Positions 33,930 to 42,843 are shown, numbered from the stretch's first letter. The stretch is DNA of 47,802 nt from an uncultured Traorella sp. (GCA_945919165.1 CAMEIZ010000002.1:1-47802), one strand, 5' to 3'. Notes: a model not told the origin generated them from the letters alone. Numbers and translations are program-made.

Positions 33930-34770
33930 CAATAAAAGATTTCTGATTGTAGGTTTAGGGCTTTTAGGAGGCAGTATCGCCATTGGACTAAAAAAATGGA
34001 AACATGAAGTTTATGCCATTGATATCGATAAAAATGCTATTTCTTACGCACTTGAACATCATATCATTGATGAAGGCTCCACGGATAATGATCCATCTTT
34101 ACTCCAAAAAGTCGATGTCATCATTTCAGGCCTTTATCCAAATACTTTCATTCATTGGATCAAAGAAAATCAATCTAAATTGAAGCCTCATACTCTTATC
34201 ACTGATGTAACAGGTGTTAAAGGAGCTATTGTTGATACGATTCAATCAATGCTGCGAGAGGATTGTGAGTTTATCCCGGCGCATCCTATGGCAGGTAAAG
34301 AGGTCAGCGGTGTCCAATATGCCGATCCTTCTATATTTTTAGCTGCAAATCTGATTATTACACCTACTTCAAAGAATACACAAGAAGCCATTGATTTCAT
34401 GTATGAGCTTGGAAAAGAGCTGCGTTTCAATAATATCTGTCTTCTATCCGTGAAAGAACACGATGAAATGATTGGTTACTTATCACAATTAACGCATGTC
34501 ATTGCTGTTTCACTAATGAATGCCAATGACTCCAAACATTTAAAAGAATATACTGGTGACAGTTTCCGAGATCTGACTCGCATTGCGAAAATCAATGAAA
34601 ATCTCTGGACAGAATTGTTTTTATTAAACAAAGAAAATCTCGTAAATGAAATTGAATGTTTTGTCAATGAGATGAATGATTTCAAAGATGCTCTTGTCCA
34701 TGAAGATACAGCAAAAATGAAACAAAAATTCATTACTTCTACTCAACGAAGAAAATATTTTGATGAATAA
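33922..34770 (+). CDS. tyrA: Prephenate dehydrogenase
   Basis: 282 residues; oxidises prephenate to 4-hydroxyphenylpyruvate for tyrosine. Rossmann motif GLGLLGGSIAIGLK (NAD), DIDKNAI for the ribose, VTGVKGAIVD, and HPMAGKEVSGV with the catalytic His near residue 117 and SQLTHVIAVSL with the second conserved His. It lacks the C-terminal ACT domain seen in longer Bacillus TyrA (about 370 residues), so feedback, if any, must use another site. It is the last gene of the aro operon and overlaps aroA by 8 nt. Confidence 0.94.
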   Translation: MIDNKRFLIVGLGLLGGSIAIGLKKWKHEVYAIDIDKNAISYALEHHIIDEGSTDNDPSLLQKVDVIISGLYPNTFIHWIKENQSKLKPHTLITDVTGVKGAIVDTIQSMLREDCEFIPAHPMAGKEVSGVQYADPSIFLAANLIITPTSKNTQEAIDFMYELGKELRFNNICLLSVKEHDEMIGYLSQLTHVIAVSLMNANDSKHLKEYTGDSFRDLTRIAKINENLWTELFLLNKENLVNEIECFVNEMNDFKDALVHEDTAKMKQKFITSTQRRKYFDE

Positions 34771-34775
34771 GTTAA

Positions 34776-34800
34776 AAAAATCAGCAAAAAGCTGATTTTT
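34776..34800 (+). terminator. Terminator of the aro operon
   Basis: AAAAATCAGC / GCTGATTTTT, 10-bp stem with an AAAAA loop, ending in the T run of the 3' arm. Confidence 0.9.
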
Positions 34801-34815
34801 CATTTATTGAAAACC

Positions 34816-34839
34816 TTGAAAGTTTCTTATTGACTTTCA
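34816..34839 (+). promoter_or_regulatory. Inverted repeat overlapping the feo -35 region
   Basis: TGAAAGT (34816-34822) and ACTTTCA (34833-34839) flank 10 nt; the right arm overlaps the -35 (TTGACT at 34830-34835). This is an operator-like position. A TTAG...CTAA pair at 34862-34879 lies between promoter and gene and could be a metal-regulator site. Confidence 0.4.
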
Positions 34840-34857
34840 GATTCACAGTATTATAAT
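34830..34857 (+). promoter_or_regulatory. Promoter of feoAB
   Basis: TTGACT (34830-34835), 16 nt, TATAAT (34852-34857). Confidence 0.75.
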
Positions 34858-34890
34858 AATGTTAGCCCAAGATAACTAAGGAGGGATTTC

Positions 34891-35115
34891 ATGACATTAG
34901 ATGAACTTGAAGTAGGAGAAAAAGCTTTCATTACAGCTGTAAATGGTGAAGGTGCTTTACGCCGCCATCTTTTAGGAATGGGTTGTATTCCAAAAACTCA
35001 AGTTGAGCTGCATAAGGTTGCACCCATGAAAGATCCTATTGAAATAAGACTTAGAGGTTATTTGTTAACACTGCGTGTTGAGGATGCAAAGAAGATTGAG
35101 GTGGAAAGAATATGA
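34891..35115 (+). CDS. feoA: FeoA ferrous iron transport protein
   Basis: 74-residue SH3-like cytosolic protein that assists FeoB. It shows the FeoA core LRRHLLGMGCIPKTQVELHKVAPMKDPIEIRLRGYLLTLR. Ribosome site AAGGAGGGATTTC before the ATG. The stop overlaps the feoB start by 4 nt, so production is coupled. Confidence 0.95.
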   Translation: MTLDELEVGEKAFITAVNGEGALRRHLLGMGCIPKTQVELHKVAPMKDPIEIRLRGYLLTLRVEDAKKIEVERI

Positions 35116-37124
35116 TGAATTTCGCTTTAATTGGTAATCAAAATTGTGGTAAAACTACTCTATTTAATCAGCTGACAGGTTCAAATCAGCATGTTGGTAA
35201 TTTCCCAGGAGTTACAGTAGACAGTAAAGAAGGTATCATGATTGGTCATGAAGATTGTACCATTATTGATCTTCCAGGCATCTATTCTCTTTCTCCATAT
35301 ACGAATGAAGAAATTGTAACACGCGATTATTTAATGAATCAGCAAGTTGATTGTATTATAAATATTGTTGATGCAACAAACATTGAGCGTAATCTTTATC
35401 TGACTCTGCAATTGATTGAGCTTCAGATTCCCATGGTTTTAGCTATCAATATGATGGATGAAATGAAAGCGAATGGCGGTACGATTAAAATCAATGATTT
35501 TTCAAAACGAATTGGTGTTGAATGTATACCAATCAGTGCTTTTAAAAATCAAGGGATTTCAGATTTGATCAATGCAGCTATTCAAACAGCAAGGGAAAGA
35601 CGAAAACCATTACGTCTTGATTTTTGCAGCGGAGCTGTTCATCGATGTATTCACGGTATTTCAACCATGATTGAAGATCATGCACTAGCTCTTCATATGG
35701 CACCTCGTTTTGCGGCTACAAAGCTGATTGAGGGTGATTCTATTTTAGAAAAACAATTGAAACTGACAGAGAACGAAATTGATTTGATTGAACATTCTGT
35801 AACTGAAATGGAACGTGAATGCGATTTAGATCGTGAAGCTGCTATTGCTGATATGCGCTATCAATTTATTGAACGTGTCTGTAAAGATAATGTTGTACGA
35901 GCTCATGAAAGTCGTGAATATATAAGAAGTGTAAAAATTGATACTATTCTTACCGGTAAGTATCTCGCATTACCAAGCTTTGCTTTGATCATGGCTTTGG
36001 TGTTCTATTTATCATTCGGACCGCTTGGATCCTTTCTCAGCGATGAATTTGCCTTATTGATTGAAAAGATCATTGCTTTTATTTCTGAACTGCTGTTAGA
36101 TTACGGATTAAATACGGTAGTGTTCTCACTTGTTGTAGATGGTATTTTTGCCGGTATCAGTTCTGTTTTAAGTTTTATGCCGGTTATTCTTGTTCTGTTT
36201 TTCTTCCTTTCAATACTTGAAGACAGCGGTTATATGGCAAGAGTCGCTTTCATCATGGATAAGCCTTTAAGAAAACTAGGTTTATCTGGAAAAAGCTTTG
36301 TACCAATGCTGATTGGATTTGGTTGCAGTGTTCCGGCAATCATGTCGACAAGAACACTATCATCAAATCGTGACCGTATTATGACAATTTTATTGACACC
36401 CTTTATGAGCTGTACCGCAAAAGTTCCTATTTATGCCGTATTTACTCTAGCTTTTTTTCCTAAGCATGCTGCTCAGGTTATGATTTTATTATATGCTACA
36501 GGTATTCTTGTTGGAATTTTTGTTGCTTTTCTCTTAAAATCCACCGTCTATAAGGGTGATCCAATCCCTTTTGTGATGGAAATGCCAAATTATCGTCTGC
36601 CAAGTGCTAAAAGTGTTGTCTTATTGATGTGGGAAAAAGCTAAAGATTTCTTAACCAAAGCTTTTACTGTTATCTTTTTAGCCAGTATTGTTATCTGGTT
36701 TTTGCAAAGCTTTGATCTGAAATTAAATTTAGTAGCTGATAGTGCTGACTCTATATTAGCTTTACTTGGTCATGGTCTTTCTTTCATATTTGCACCACTC
36801 GGTTTTAGTGATTGGCGTGCTGCAACGGCATTAATTACTGGATTTACCGCAAAAGAAGCTGTTATTTCCACACTTGCTGTACTGATGCATACAACCATTG
36901 CTCAGTTGCCTGCCGCTTTAAACATTCTGTTTACACCAATAAGTGCTTATTCATTCCTGTTATTTACACTCCTATATTCTCCTTGTGTAGCCGCTATCGC
37001 TGCTGCCAAACGAGAAATGGGGATTAAGAACACTTTGGTTATGATTTTCTTCCAATGCTCCATAGCCTGGGTTGTTGCTTTTCTTTTTTATCATCTTGCT
37101 TCTTTCATTATATTGTGGTTATAA
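35112..37124 (+). CDS. feoB: FeoB ferrous iron transporter
   Basis: 670-residue membrane protein importing Fe2+. The N-terminal G domain has G1 GNQNCGKTTLF (8-18), switch I with VGNFPGVTVD, G3 DLPGIYSL, and G4 NMMDE; a small helical region follows to about residue 275. The membrane part has about eight segments with the paired Cys regions GFGCSVPAIMSTR and LTPFMSCTAKVPIYAV, both containing the Cys proposed to handle iron. C-terminal gating repeat AATALITGFTAKEAVISTL is present. No FeoC follows. G1 is GNQNCGKT, slightly unusual but complete. Transcription ends at the bidirectional terminator just after the stop codon. Confidence 0.97.
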   Translation: MMNFALIGNQNCGKTTLFNQLTGSNQHVGNFPGVTVDSKEGIMIGHEDCTIIDLPGIYSLSPYTNEEIVTRDYLMNQQVDCIINIVDATNIERNLYLTLQLIELQIPMVLAINMMDEMKANGGTIKINDFSKRIGVECIPISAFKNQGISDLINAAIQTARERRKPLRLDFCSGAVHRCIHGISTMIEDHALALHMAPRFAATKLIEGDSILEKQLKLTENEIDLIEHSVTEMERECDLDREAAIADMRYQFIERVCKDNVVRAHESREYIRSVKIDTILTGKYLALPSFALIMALVFYLSFGPLGSFLSDEFALLIEKIIAFISELLLDYGLNTVVFSLVVDGIFAGISSVLSFMPVILVLFFFLSILEDSGYMARVAFIMDKPLRKLGLSGKSFVPMLIGFGCSVPAIMSTRTLSSNRDRIMTILLTPFMSCTAKVPIYAVFTLAFFPKHAAQVMILLYATGILVGIFVAFLLKSTVYKGDPIPFVMEMPNYRLPSAKSVVLLMWEKAKDFLTKAFTVIFLASIVIWFLQSFDLKLNLVADSADSILALLGHGLSFIFAPLGFSDWRAATALITGFTAKEAVISTLAVLMHTTIAQLPAALNILFTPISAYSFLLFTLLYSPCVAAIAAAKREMGIKNTLVMIFFQCSIAWVVAFLFYHLASFIILWL

Positions 37125-37150
37125 AAATGCATCCTAATCAGGATGCATTT
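37125..37150. terminator. Bidirectional terminator between feoB and the sirtuin-like gene
   Basis: AAATGCATCCT / AGGATGCATTT, a perfect 11-bp stem with AATC loop, flanked by A and T runs on both sides; it covers the stop codon of the convergent gene. Confidence 0.9.
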
Positions 37151-37707
37151 TTCGATTCTTCAATCAGTTGTTTTAAAACCTTGCGAACTTCATGTGCCGC
37201 ATCACTTTGTATTTCAATTACCTGAGCCTTTCTGGCTTTTGCAATCGCTCTTAAATCACAGGCAATTGCTGTATGATAAGAACAGCCAATCACCAGAAAA
37301 ATATCACCTTGCTGAAGATTCGAAACCCATTCATATGCAATTGAATAATTAGGTGCAGGATCACCATAAAGCACCGGTTTATTATATAACTGATAAGCAT
37401 GATCCATTTCATCATCTTCAGGAAGTCCGCCATGCAGTTCCAAGGCATCACTTCCCGCCAATTTATGAAGTCCGTCAATATTCATAGTAATTACTGGAAT
37501 GTGATATTCTGCCAATGCAATATGAGCATCATTTGGCTTTGCACCATTCATGTTAGCTTTTAATTGCCGAATCACTTCATTGTACTCTTCATGATGGCTA
37601 TTCGCATAACTTCTAAATAGTTTTTCTCTGATGTCAGGCCGCTCCATAAAAGTTGGTATATTTGATTGTTTTGAAATCCCAGCTCCGCTAAAAGCTAATA
37701 TTTTCAT
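37138..37707 (-). CDS. Minimal Sir2-family protein without zinc motif
   Basis: 189 residues. Sir2 signatures are clear: FSGAGISKQSNIPTF (GAGIS with downstream PTF), TMNIDGLHKLAGS, the catalytic-His motif ELHG, and IGCSYHTAIACDL at the position of the nicotinamide/ribose GTS segment. Between ELHG and that segment, where sirtuins carry four zinc-binding Cys, there is no Cys at all, only about 50 residues. At 189 residues it is much shorter than typical sirtuins (about 230-250), so the zinc ribbon is absent, not just mutated. NAD-dependent deacylation or ADP-ribosylation is possible but unproven. Single gene. Confidence 0.8.
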   Translation of the reverse strand: MKILAFSGAGISKQSNIPTFMERPDIREKLFRSYANSHHEEYNEVIRQLKANMNGAKPNDAHIALAEYHIPVITMNIDGLHKLAGSDALELHGGLPEDDEMDHAYQLYNKPVLYGDPAPNYSIAYEWVSNLQQGDIFLVIGCSYHTAIACDLRAIAKARKAQVIEIQSDAAHEVRKVLKQLIEESKNAS

Positions 37708-37749
37708 ATTATCACCTGCTTTTTTATAATCATGATTTTGATCACATAT

Positions 37750-38604
37750 CTATGCTTCTAATCGTTTATAAAACTGTATGGCTATACAGCCAATACCGGT
37801 ATGACATCCAACTGTGCTTATTAAAGGAATCAGCTTTGAGTTAGCTTTTGGAAATGCTTCTTTTATCTTTGATAGCATTGTTTCACAATTTCCTGTTTCC
37901 TTTACATAGGCAACAAATACATCATAGTTTTCACCAACATTTTTTTCTTTCATAAAATCAATAACACGATCCATAGCCCTAGGTAAAGTTCTGACCTTAT
38001 CAAAGACATCAATTCTTCCGCTTGTTGTCTGATCAATTTTTAATATCGGGCGAATCTTCAACATCCCTGCTAAAGTTGCTGCTAAAGGTGTCAGACGTCC
38101 TCCGCGAACCAAATGATTCAAATCCATTGGAAGCAACAGTGTTGAAGCACTGTCAACGACTTCTTTTAAAACAGCAACAATTTCTTCCAATGTTTTACCT
38201 TCTTCATATAGCCTTTTTGCCTGCGTAATACAGTAAAATTCAACTTCTGCTGTTACATGTGTATCAACAAAAACGAATCCAAGTCCTTCCTGTTCACAGG
38301 CTAAACGGAAAGCATTGGCCGTTCCTGAAAGACCTGAGCATATTGGAACACAAAATACTGTATCATAACCTTCATTTTTAATTGTTTCAACAGTTTCCTG
38401 AATTAGTCCTAAAGGTGGAAGACTTGTTTTTAACATTTCCTTTTGATCCACTTTCTCATATATTTCTTCAATGCTCTTATCTTCCAACTCTAAATAACTT
38501 CTCTGTGAGTCACTAATTTGAAGCGGACAGCTGAAAATACCCATTTCTTTTAATTCAGCTCGATTTCTTCCTGTCCCGCTATCACATACAAATGCTACTT
38601 TCAT
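37750..38604 (-). CDS. DegV family fatty-acid-binding protein, copy 2
   Basis: 284 residues from the ATG at 38604, chosen because TAAAGGAGAAAAT precedes it; the track's start at 38646 lies inside the preceding gene. DegV proteins bind a fatty acid and can act as FakB subunits that present it to the kinase FakA. Landmarks: VAFVCDSGTGRN at the start (DSG region), KTSLPPLG (the T-S-x-P segment that binds the carboxylate), VPICSGLSGTANAFRLA, and LVRGGRLTPLAATLAGMLKIRPIL, then CHTGIGCIAIQF near the end. Copy 1 lies 10 nt upstream on the same transcript. No fakA is nearby. Confidence 0.9.
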   Translation of the reverse strand: MKVAFVCDSGTGRNRAELKEMGIFSCPLQISDSQRSYLELEDKSIEEIYEKVDQKEMLKTSLPPLGLIQETVETIKNEGYDTVFCVPICSGLSGTANAFRLACEQEGLGFVFVDTHVTAEVEFYCITQAKRLYEEGKTLEEIVAVLKEVVDSASTLLLPMDLNHLVRGGRLTPLAATLAGMLKIRPILKIDQTTSGRIDVFDKVRTLPRAMDRVIDFMKEKNVGENYDVFVAYVKETGNCETMLSKIKEAFPKANSKLIPLISTVGCHTGIGCIAIQFYKRLEA

Positions 38605-38614
38605 ATTTTCTCCT

Positions 38615-39469
38615 TTATATTTTCTGATATGCCTGAATACCCACACTGTCTAATCCTGTATGAACAGAAATGACACTTACCAGTTCAACAATTTCAATTT
38701 CATGGTTGGGAAAGGCTGCCTGCAATTTGTCTTTGGTCAATTGTGCATGTTCCATTCCCTTACTGTGAGCAATTGCGATATTCCATGATTCGTCTACCCC
38801 ACGTTTTTGAAGCTCATTTACTACGCAATCTACTGCTTTGTTAAAGGTTCTGATTTTATCAAATACATCAATTTTTCCTTCACAGCTTCCATCAATTTTT
38901 AAAATAGGCTTGATCTTTAAAAGTCCAGCTAAGGTTGCTGCCAAAGGTGTTAAACGACCTCCTTTTTTTAAATGATCCAAATCATTTGGTATCAGAAAAG
39001 TCATTGCATTTTTACTAACTTCTCGAATCCGATTTTCAATGTCGTCTAATGAGATACCTTCATCATACATCTCTTTAGCACGTGTAATAGCATAAAGTTC
39101 AAACACTGAAGGCATGTACACATCAACATGATGAAACTCCAATCCAGCTTCTAATGCAGCTAAGCGTAGGGCGTTGTAACAACTTGAAAGACCGGGATTG
39201 ATTGGAATACAGAAAACAGCTTCATAATTTTCTTTTTTTAAGTTTTTGAATGTTTTCTCAATCAGCCCTAATGGAGGAATGGATGTACTCATCATAATTC
39301 CCTGTTCAATATACTGATAAACGGTTTCCAAAGGGGCATCCACAAAATCAAGCAATGCTTTATCTTCGTTTGGAAGAATAATCTGCAGCGGCAGTGAAAC
39401 GATTCCTTTTTCTTTTAATATATCGGGATGCACTCCACATGAACTGTCTGTAATAAATGCAGTTTTCAT
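38615..39469 (-). CDS. DegV family fatty-acid-binding protein, copy 1
   Basis: 284 residues with the same order of motifs: TAFITDSSCGVHPD, MSTSIPPLG, IPINPGLSSCYNALRLA, LKKGGRLTPLAATLAGLLKIKPIL, and VHTGLDSVGIQAYQ at the end. The two copies share about half their residues, so they are tandem duplicates that have diverged, perhaps for fatty acids of different saturation as known for FakB1 and FakB2 in Staphylococcus aureus; that role is inference. The start ATG follows GAGGTAAAAGT. They form a two-gene operon. Confidence 0.9.
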   Translation of the reverse strand: MKTAFITDSSCGVHPDILKEKGIVSLPLQIILPNEDKALLDFVDAPLETVYQYIEQGIMMSTSIPPLGLIEKTFKNLKKENYEAVFCIPINPGLSSCYNALRLAALEAGLEFHHVDVYMPSVFELYAITRAKEMYDEGISLDDIENRIREVSKNAMTFLIPNDLDHLKKGGRLTPLAATLAGLLKIKPILKIDGSCEGKIDVFDKIRTFNKAVDCVVNELQKRGVDESWNIAIAHSKGMEHAQLTKDKLQAAFPNHEIEIVELVSVISVHTGLDSVGIQAYQKI

Positions 39470-39513
39470 ACTTTTACCTCATTTCTTCCTTATTATACAC
39501 TAAATCAGCAACC

Positions 39514-39552
39514 TTAACAATTTCATAATTTTCATGATATAATAAATATATG
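39514..39552 (+). promoter_or_regulatory. Promoter of the YigZ gene giving a leaderless start
   Basis: TTAACA (39514-39519), 18 nt, TATAAT (39538-39543). The ATG at 39550 begins 7 nt after the -10, at the predicted transcript start; no Shine-Dalgarno sequence exists. Confidence 0.65.
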
Positions 39553-40152
39553 CCAAGAATCAAAGAAGAAGTCATCACTGAAATAACAATTGAAAAAAGT
39601 CGCTTTATTACCTACCTCTCTCGTGCAATGAATGAAGAAGAGGCTCGTGCTTATTTTTTAAAAATACGTAAACTTCATCCAAGTGCAACTCATCATTGTA
39701 CAGCCTACATTACCGGCGAACATAATGAGTATCAGAAAAGCAGCGATGATGGAGAACCAAGCGGAACTGCCGGTATACCCATGTTGGAGTGTTTAAGAAA
39801 AAACCAAATGCAGAATGTTGCGGCTGTTGTTGTTCGCTACTTTGGCGGGATTAAACTGGGTGCCGGCGGATTAATTCGTGCTTATTCGAAAAGTGTTTCA
39901 ACTGCTCTCAGTCAGGCTTGTTTCACTCAAATTCGTAAAGTTGGACAGTATCAATGTGATTTTGACTATGAATTAATTGGTCCTGTTGATACGTATTTTA
40001 TCCGCAACAAGATTACGATTCAAAATAAAGAGTTTAATGAAATGGTTCACTATATCTATCTTAGCGAGCATGATATCAGTAAAGAACTCTTAGAGATTAC
40101 CAAAGGAAAAATCAAAATTCATAAATGTGATGATATTATTATTGAAGTCTAA
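39550..40152 (+). CDS. YigZ/YvyE (IMPACT) family protein
   Basis: 200 residues. The N-terminal UPF0029/IMPACT domain has the family landmarks KSRFITYLSRA, HPSATHHCTAYITG, SSDDGEPSGTAGIPML (the diagnostic DDGEPSGTAG) and VVVRYFGGIKLGAGGLIRAY. A C-terminal DUF1949-like domain of about 65 residues (QYQCDFDYELIGPVDTYF...) completes the fold. Function is not settled; members are linked to translation or stress. The start appears leaderless, and a terminator follows the stop. Confidence 0.92.
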   Translation: MPRIKEEVITEITIEKSRFITYLSRAMNEEEARAYFLKIRKLHPSATHHCTAYITGEHNEYQKSSDDGEPSGTAGIPMLECLRKNQMQNVAAVVVRYFGGIKLGAGGLIRAYSKSVSTALSQACFTQIRKVGQYQCDFDYELIGPVDTYFIRNKITIQNKEFNEMVHYIYLSEHDISKELLEITKGKIKIHKCDDIIIEV

Positions 40153-40159
40153 AACTATT

Positions 40160-40181
40160 AACCTGAAATTCAGGTTTTTTT
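40160..40181 (+). terminator. Terminator after the YigZ gene
   Basis: AACCTGA / TCAGGTT, 7-bp stem with AAT loop, then T5. Confidence 0.75.
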
Positions 40182-40197
40182 CTTTTGAAGTTTATTG

Positions 40198-40212
40198 TAA
40201 AATAGAGATATG
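40198..40212 (+). promoter_or_regulatory. -10 element placed for a leaderless addB start
   Basis: TAAAAT (40198-40203) lies 7 nt before the addB ATG at 40210, the same spacing as at the YigZ gene. No clear -35 and only AGAG instead of a Shine-Dalgarno sequence. Confidence 0.45.
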
Positions 40213-42843
40213 AACTATCATGAATTAATCGACAACAGCATTCTTCTGATACCCGACGATGCTTTAAAACAGACTCAGAAAGCTTTGCTGGCTGCAAATA
40301 AAAAAGGGATTTACATTACAACACTGGAAAGATTCATTTCCAGTTTTGATGGTACACCTTTATCCAACTGGACAATTGAATATGAAGCATACCAGATCCT
40401 CAAAGGAGTTTCTGACAATTTTACTTTTTTTAAGAACACTATGACAAACAGCTCTTTTATTCGGGAATGTCTTTCTTTTTTGGAAAAAATGCATACATAT
40501 CACATTGACTGTGAACAATTGCCTCAATCTAATGAAATCGAAAGAGAACTGAAACAAATTCTTTCTCTTTTATATGCTCTTCCGACAAAAACATCTCAGC
40601 TTTATCAAAAGCTTAAACGCTGTCCCTCTGATCTAAGCCACATCTATATTGATATTCAATACCCAACTCTTTTGGAAAAGAAATGGATTGATTTCTTAGT
40701 CAGTCATCATGCACATCTGATCCATCCTTCGACAAATAAGGTAACCTATGAATACTATCATGCCAATAATCCCCGCAATGAAGCCGAAGCTATTGCTCAA
40801 ATGATCCTTGAGCGTCATCTTTCATGCGATGAGGTTTTGATTGCTTGCTGTGATTCTGGTATGCTTTCTATGGTTAAAAGTGTCATGGAACGTTATCAGA
40901 TTCCTGTTATGAGCTCTTTCAGACAGCCTTCTTCACTTTCCTATCGCTGTATAGCTTTACTGGAATTTGCCCTTCATCCAACTTATGAAACTTTTAATGA
41001 ATGTCTGATTCAAAAAGCATTTGGTGAACAAAAAGAGCTTTTAAAGGCACAAAAATATTATCCTTACGATTATGATCAGAATTATCCTGAATTTTCCATT
41101 GATTCAATGAAAACGGATACCTTTCAATTATCTGAGATTCAACAGTTAAATGATCTTATTTCAATTGCTTATCAAAAAAAAGCAGAAATAAGAAATTTAT
41201 GTGATCGTTTGGTTTCCTTCTCTTCCTTTTCTGATCTGTTTCTTTGCGTTGATGAGATTTTGCGTACTTATATGGATCCCTGTGATCATCTAACCTTAAA
41301 ACAAATACAAAATATATTTCAGGATTCTTTGCCTTATCTCAAAGAGAAGCAAGATCTAAAACTTTGTCTGTTAAAGATGAAAGAAATTCGCTGTGTCCGC
41401 CAAAATCAGCATCTTGAAGGAATTACCCTTACTACCTTTAAAAAAATGAATCACACGCTTCCGATAACCTTCATTATGCAGGCAACTCAGAATCACTTAA
41501 CTTTATTTGATTCAGAAAAAGGCATTTTTGATGAAGACTATGCAGCTAAAATTCCAGCATTTCCAAATCTTGTTGAACGCTTTGAGTATGCGGCCAATCA
41601 ACTGTTAGAAAAGCTTACTCATGGAACAAGGATCATTCTTTCATATCCACAAAATGATTATCTTGGCAAAGCATTTGAATCATCCCTTCAGATTGAGCGT
41701 TTAATTCCAAATGAAAGTATTCTTTTGATCCCAAAGCGATATTCTGTTCATAAAGAAATGATTGATAACTTAAGTCTTAGTCAGGCAAATGATCTTTACG
41801 TGAAAAATCATAATCTGAAAGGATCTGTTTCTTCTCTGGAGAAATACGTAGGTTGTCCTTATTCTTACTTTCTCAAATATGGCTGCCGCATCAAAGAGCC
41901 TCTCGAAGAAGGCTTTACAATACAAAAGATCGGAACTTTGGTCCACGCTTTATTTGAAAATCTTGTCAAAGATTATAAAAAGAACTATCCTCTTCCTGTT
42001 GATTTAGAAGATAGAATTTGGCTTCAGCTTGAGGATATGAAACAGGTATTCCCACATCTTGCTTATGATTATTTATATTCTCGTCTTTACTCTTCCATGA
42101 AAATGAATCTGGAAGTATTAAAAGATATGGAAGAACACAGCTATATGACACCGACTTATTGTGAAAAAAGCTGGGAAATGAAGCTATCGATTGATAATGA
42201 TACTACCTTATATTTAAATGGTTTTATTGATCGCATTGATCTCTCACCTACTGCATTTAGGATTCTTGATTACAAAAGCTCAATTAAAAAACTGGATAAA
42301 CAAAAGGTTTTCAGTGGTGAACAGCTTCAGCTGTGCACCTATTTGAGTGTTATGAATCAACAGCTTAATCTTCGCCCATTAGGTGCTTTTTACTATTCCT
42401 TTGGATATCCTCGTATGCAGCTTCCATATCAAAAGCTAAATCGTCGTTCAAAGGAATTAGAAGATCTGAGTGATGAAAAATGCAAAACTGAATTCTACAA
42501 ACTTAAACGGCTTCAGGGCTGGATTTTTGATGATCATGTTGAAATCATGGATGATAATGCATCTCATGTCAATGGAATCACCAATACCAAAAAGAATGGT
42601 ATTCACGCTAAAAAAGTCTATCAAATTGATGAAATTGAGGACTCTATGAATCGGATTTTAAGAAAAATTGCAGATATGATATTGAGCGGCTACATTCAAT
42701 GCGAACCAAATGAAGCTGCCTGCCTTTTCTGTCAATATAAACCTATTTGTCGCTTCCATGCTGATTTTACTGAGAAAAAAGAACTCGTGGACTATCCACC
42801 TTGTATGAAAGAGGAAAATAAAGATGAAAAAACAATGGAATGA
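40210..42843 (+). CDS. addB: AddB/RexB-type helicase-nuclease subunit
   Basis: 877-residue subunit of the AddAB complex that resects double-strand breaks. The C-terminal third has the RecB-like nuclease: GTLVHALFENLV, then GFIDRIDLSPTAFRILDYKSS with catalytic Asp, Asp and Lys. Four cysteines expected for an Fe-S staple are there: CPYSYFLKYGC and later CLFCQYKPIC. The N-terminal helicase-like part has no Walker A motif (GxGKT) and starts directly with NSILLIPDDALKQTQKAL, where Bacillus AddB has one; the protein is also about 250 residues shorter than Bacillus AddB (about 1160). This resembles RexB proteins. It overlaps addA by 20 nt. Confidence 0.88.
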   Translation: MNYHELIDNSILLIPDDALKQTQKALLAANKKGIYITTLERFISSFDGTPLSNWTIEYEAYQILKGVSDNFTFFKNTMTNSSFIRECLSFLEKMHTYHIDCEQLPQSNEIERELKQILSLLYALPTKTSQLYQKLKRCPSDLSHIYIDIQYPTLLEKKWIDFLVSHHAHLIHPSTNKVTYEYYHANNPRNEAEAIAQMILERHLSCDEVLIACCDSGMLSMVKSVMERYQIPVMSSFRQPSSLSYRCIALLEFALHPTYETFNECLIQKAFGEQKELLKAQKYYPYDYDQNYPEFSIDSMKTDTFQLSEIQQLNDLISIAYQKKAEIRNLCDRLVSFSSFSDLFLCVDEILRTYMDPCDHLTLKQIQNIFQDSLPYLKEKQDLKLCLLKMKEIRCVRQNQHLEGITLTTFKKMNHTLPITFIMQATQNHLTLFDSEKGIFDEDYAAKIPAFPNLVERFEYAANQLLEKLTHGTRIILSYPQNDYLGKAFESSLQIERLIPNESILLIPKRYSVHKEMIDNLSLSQANDLYVKNHNLKGSVSSLEKYVGCPYSYFLKYGCRIKEPLEEGFTIQKIGTLVHALFENLVKDYKKNYPLPVDLEDRIWLQLEDMKQVFPHLAYDYLYSRLYSSMKMNLEVLKDMEEHSYMTPTYCEKSWEMKLSIDNDTTLYLNGFIDRIDLSPTAFRILDYKSSIKKLDKQKVFSGEQLQLCTYLSVMNQQLNLRPLGAFYYSFGYPRMQLPYQKLNRRSKELEDLSDEKCKTEFYKLKRLQGWIFDDHVEIMDDNASHVNGITNTKKNGIHAKKVYQIDEIEDSMNRILRKIADMILSGYIQCEPNEAACLFCQYKPICRFHADFTEKKELVDYPPCMKEENKDEKTME

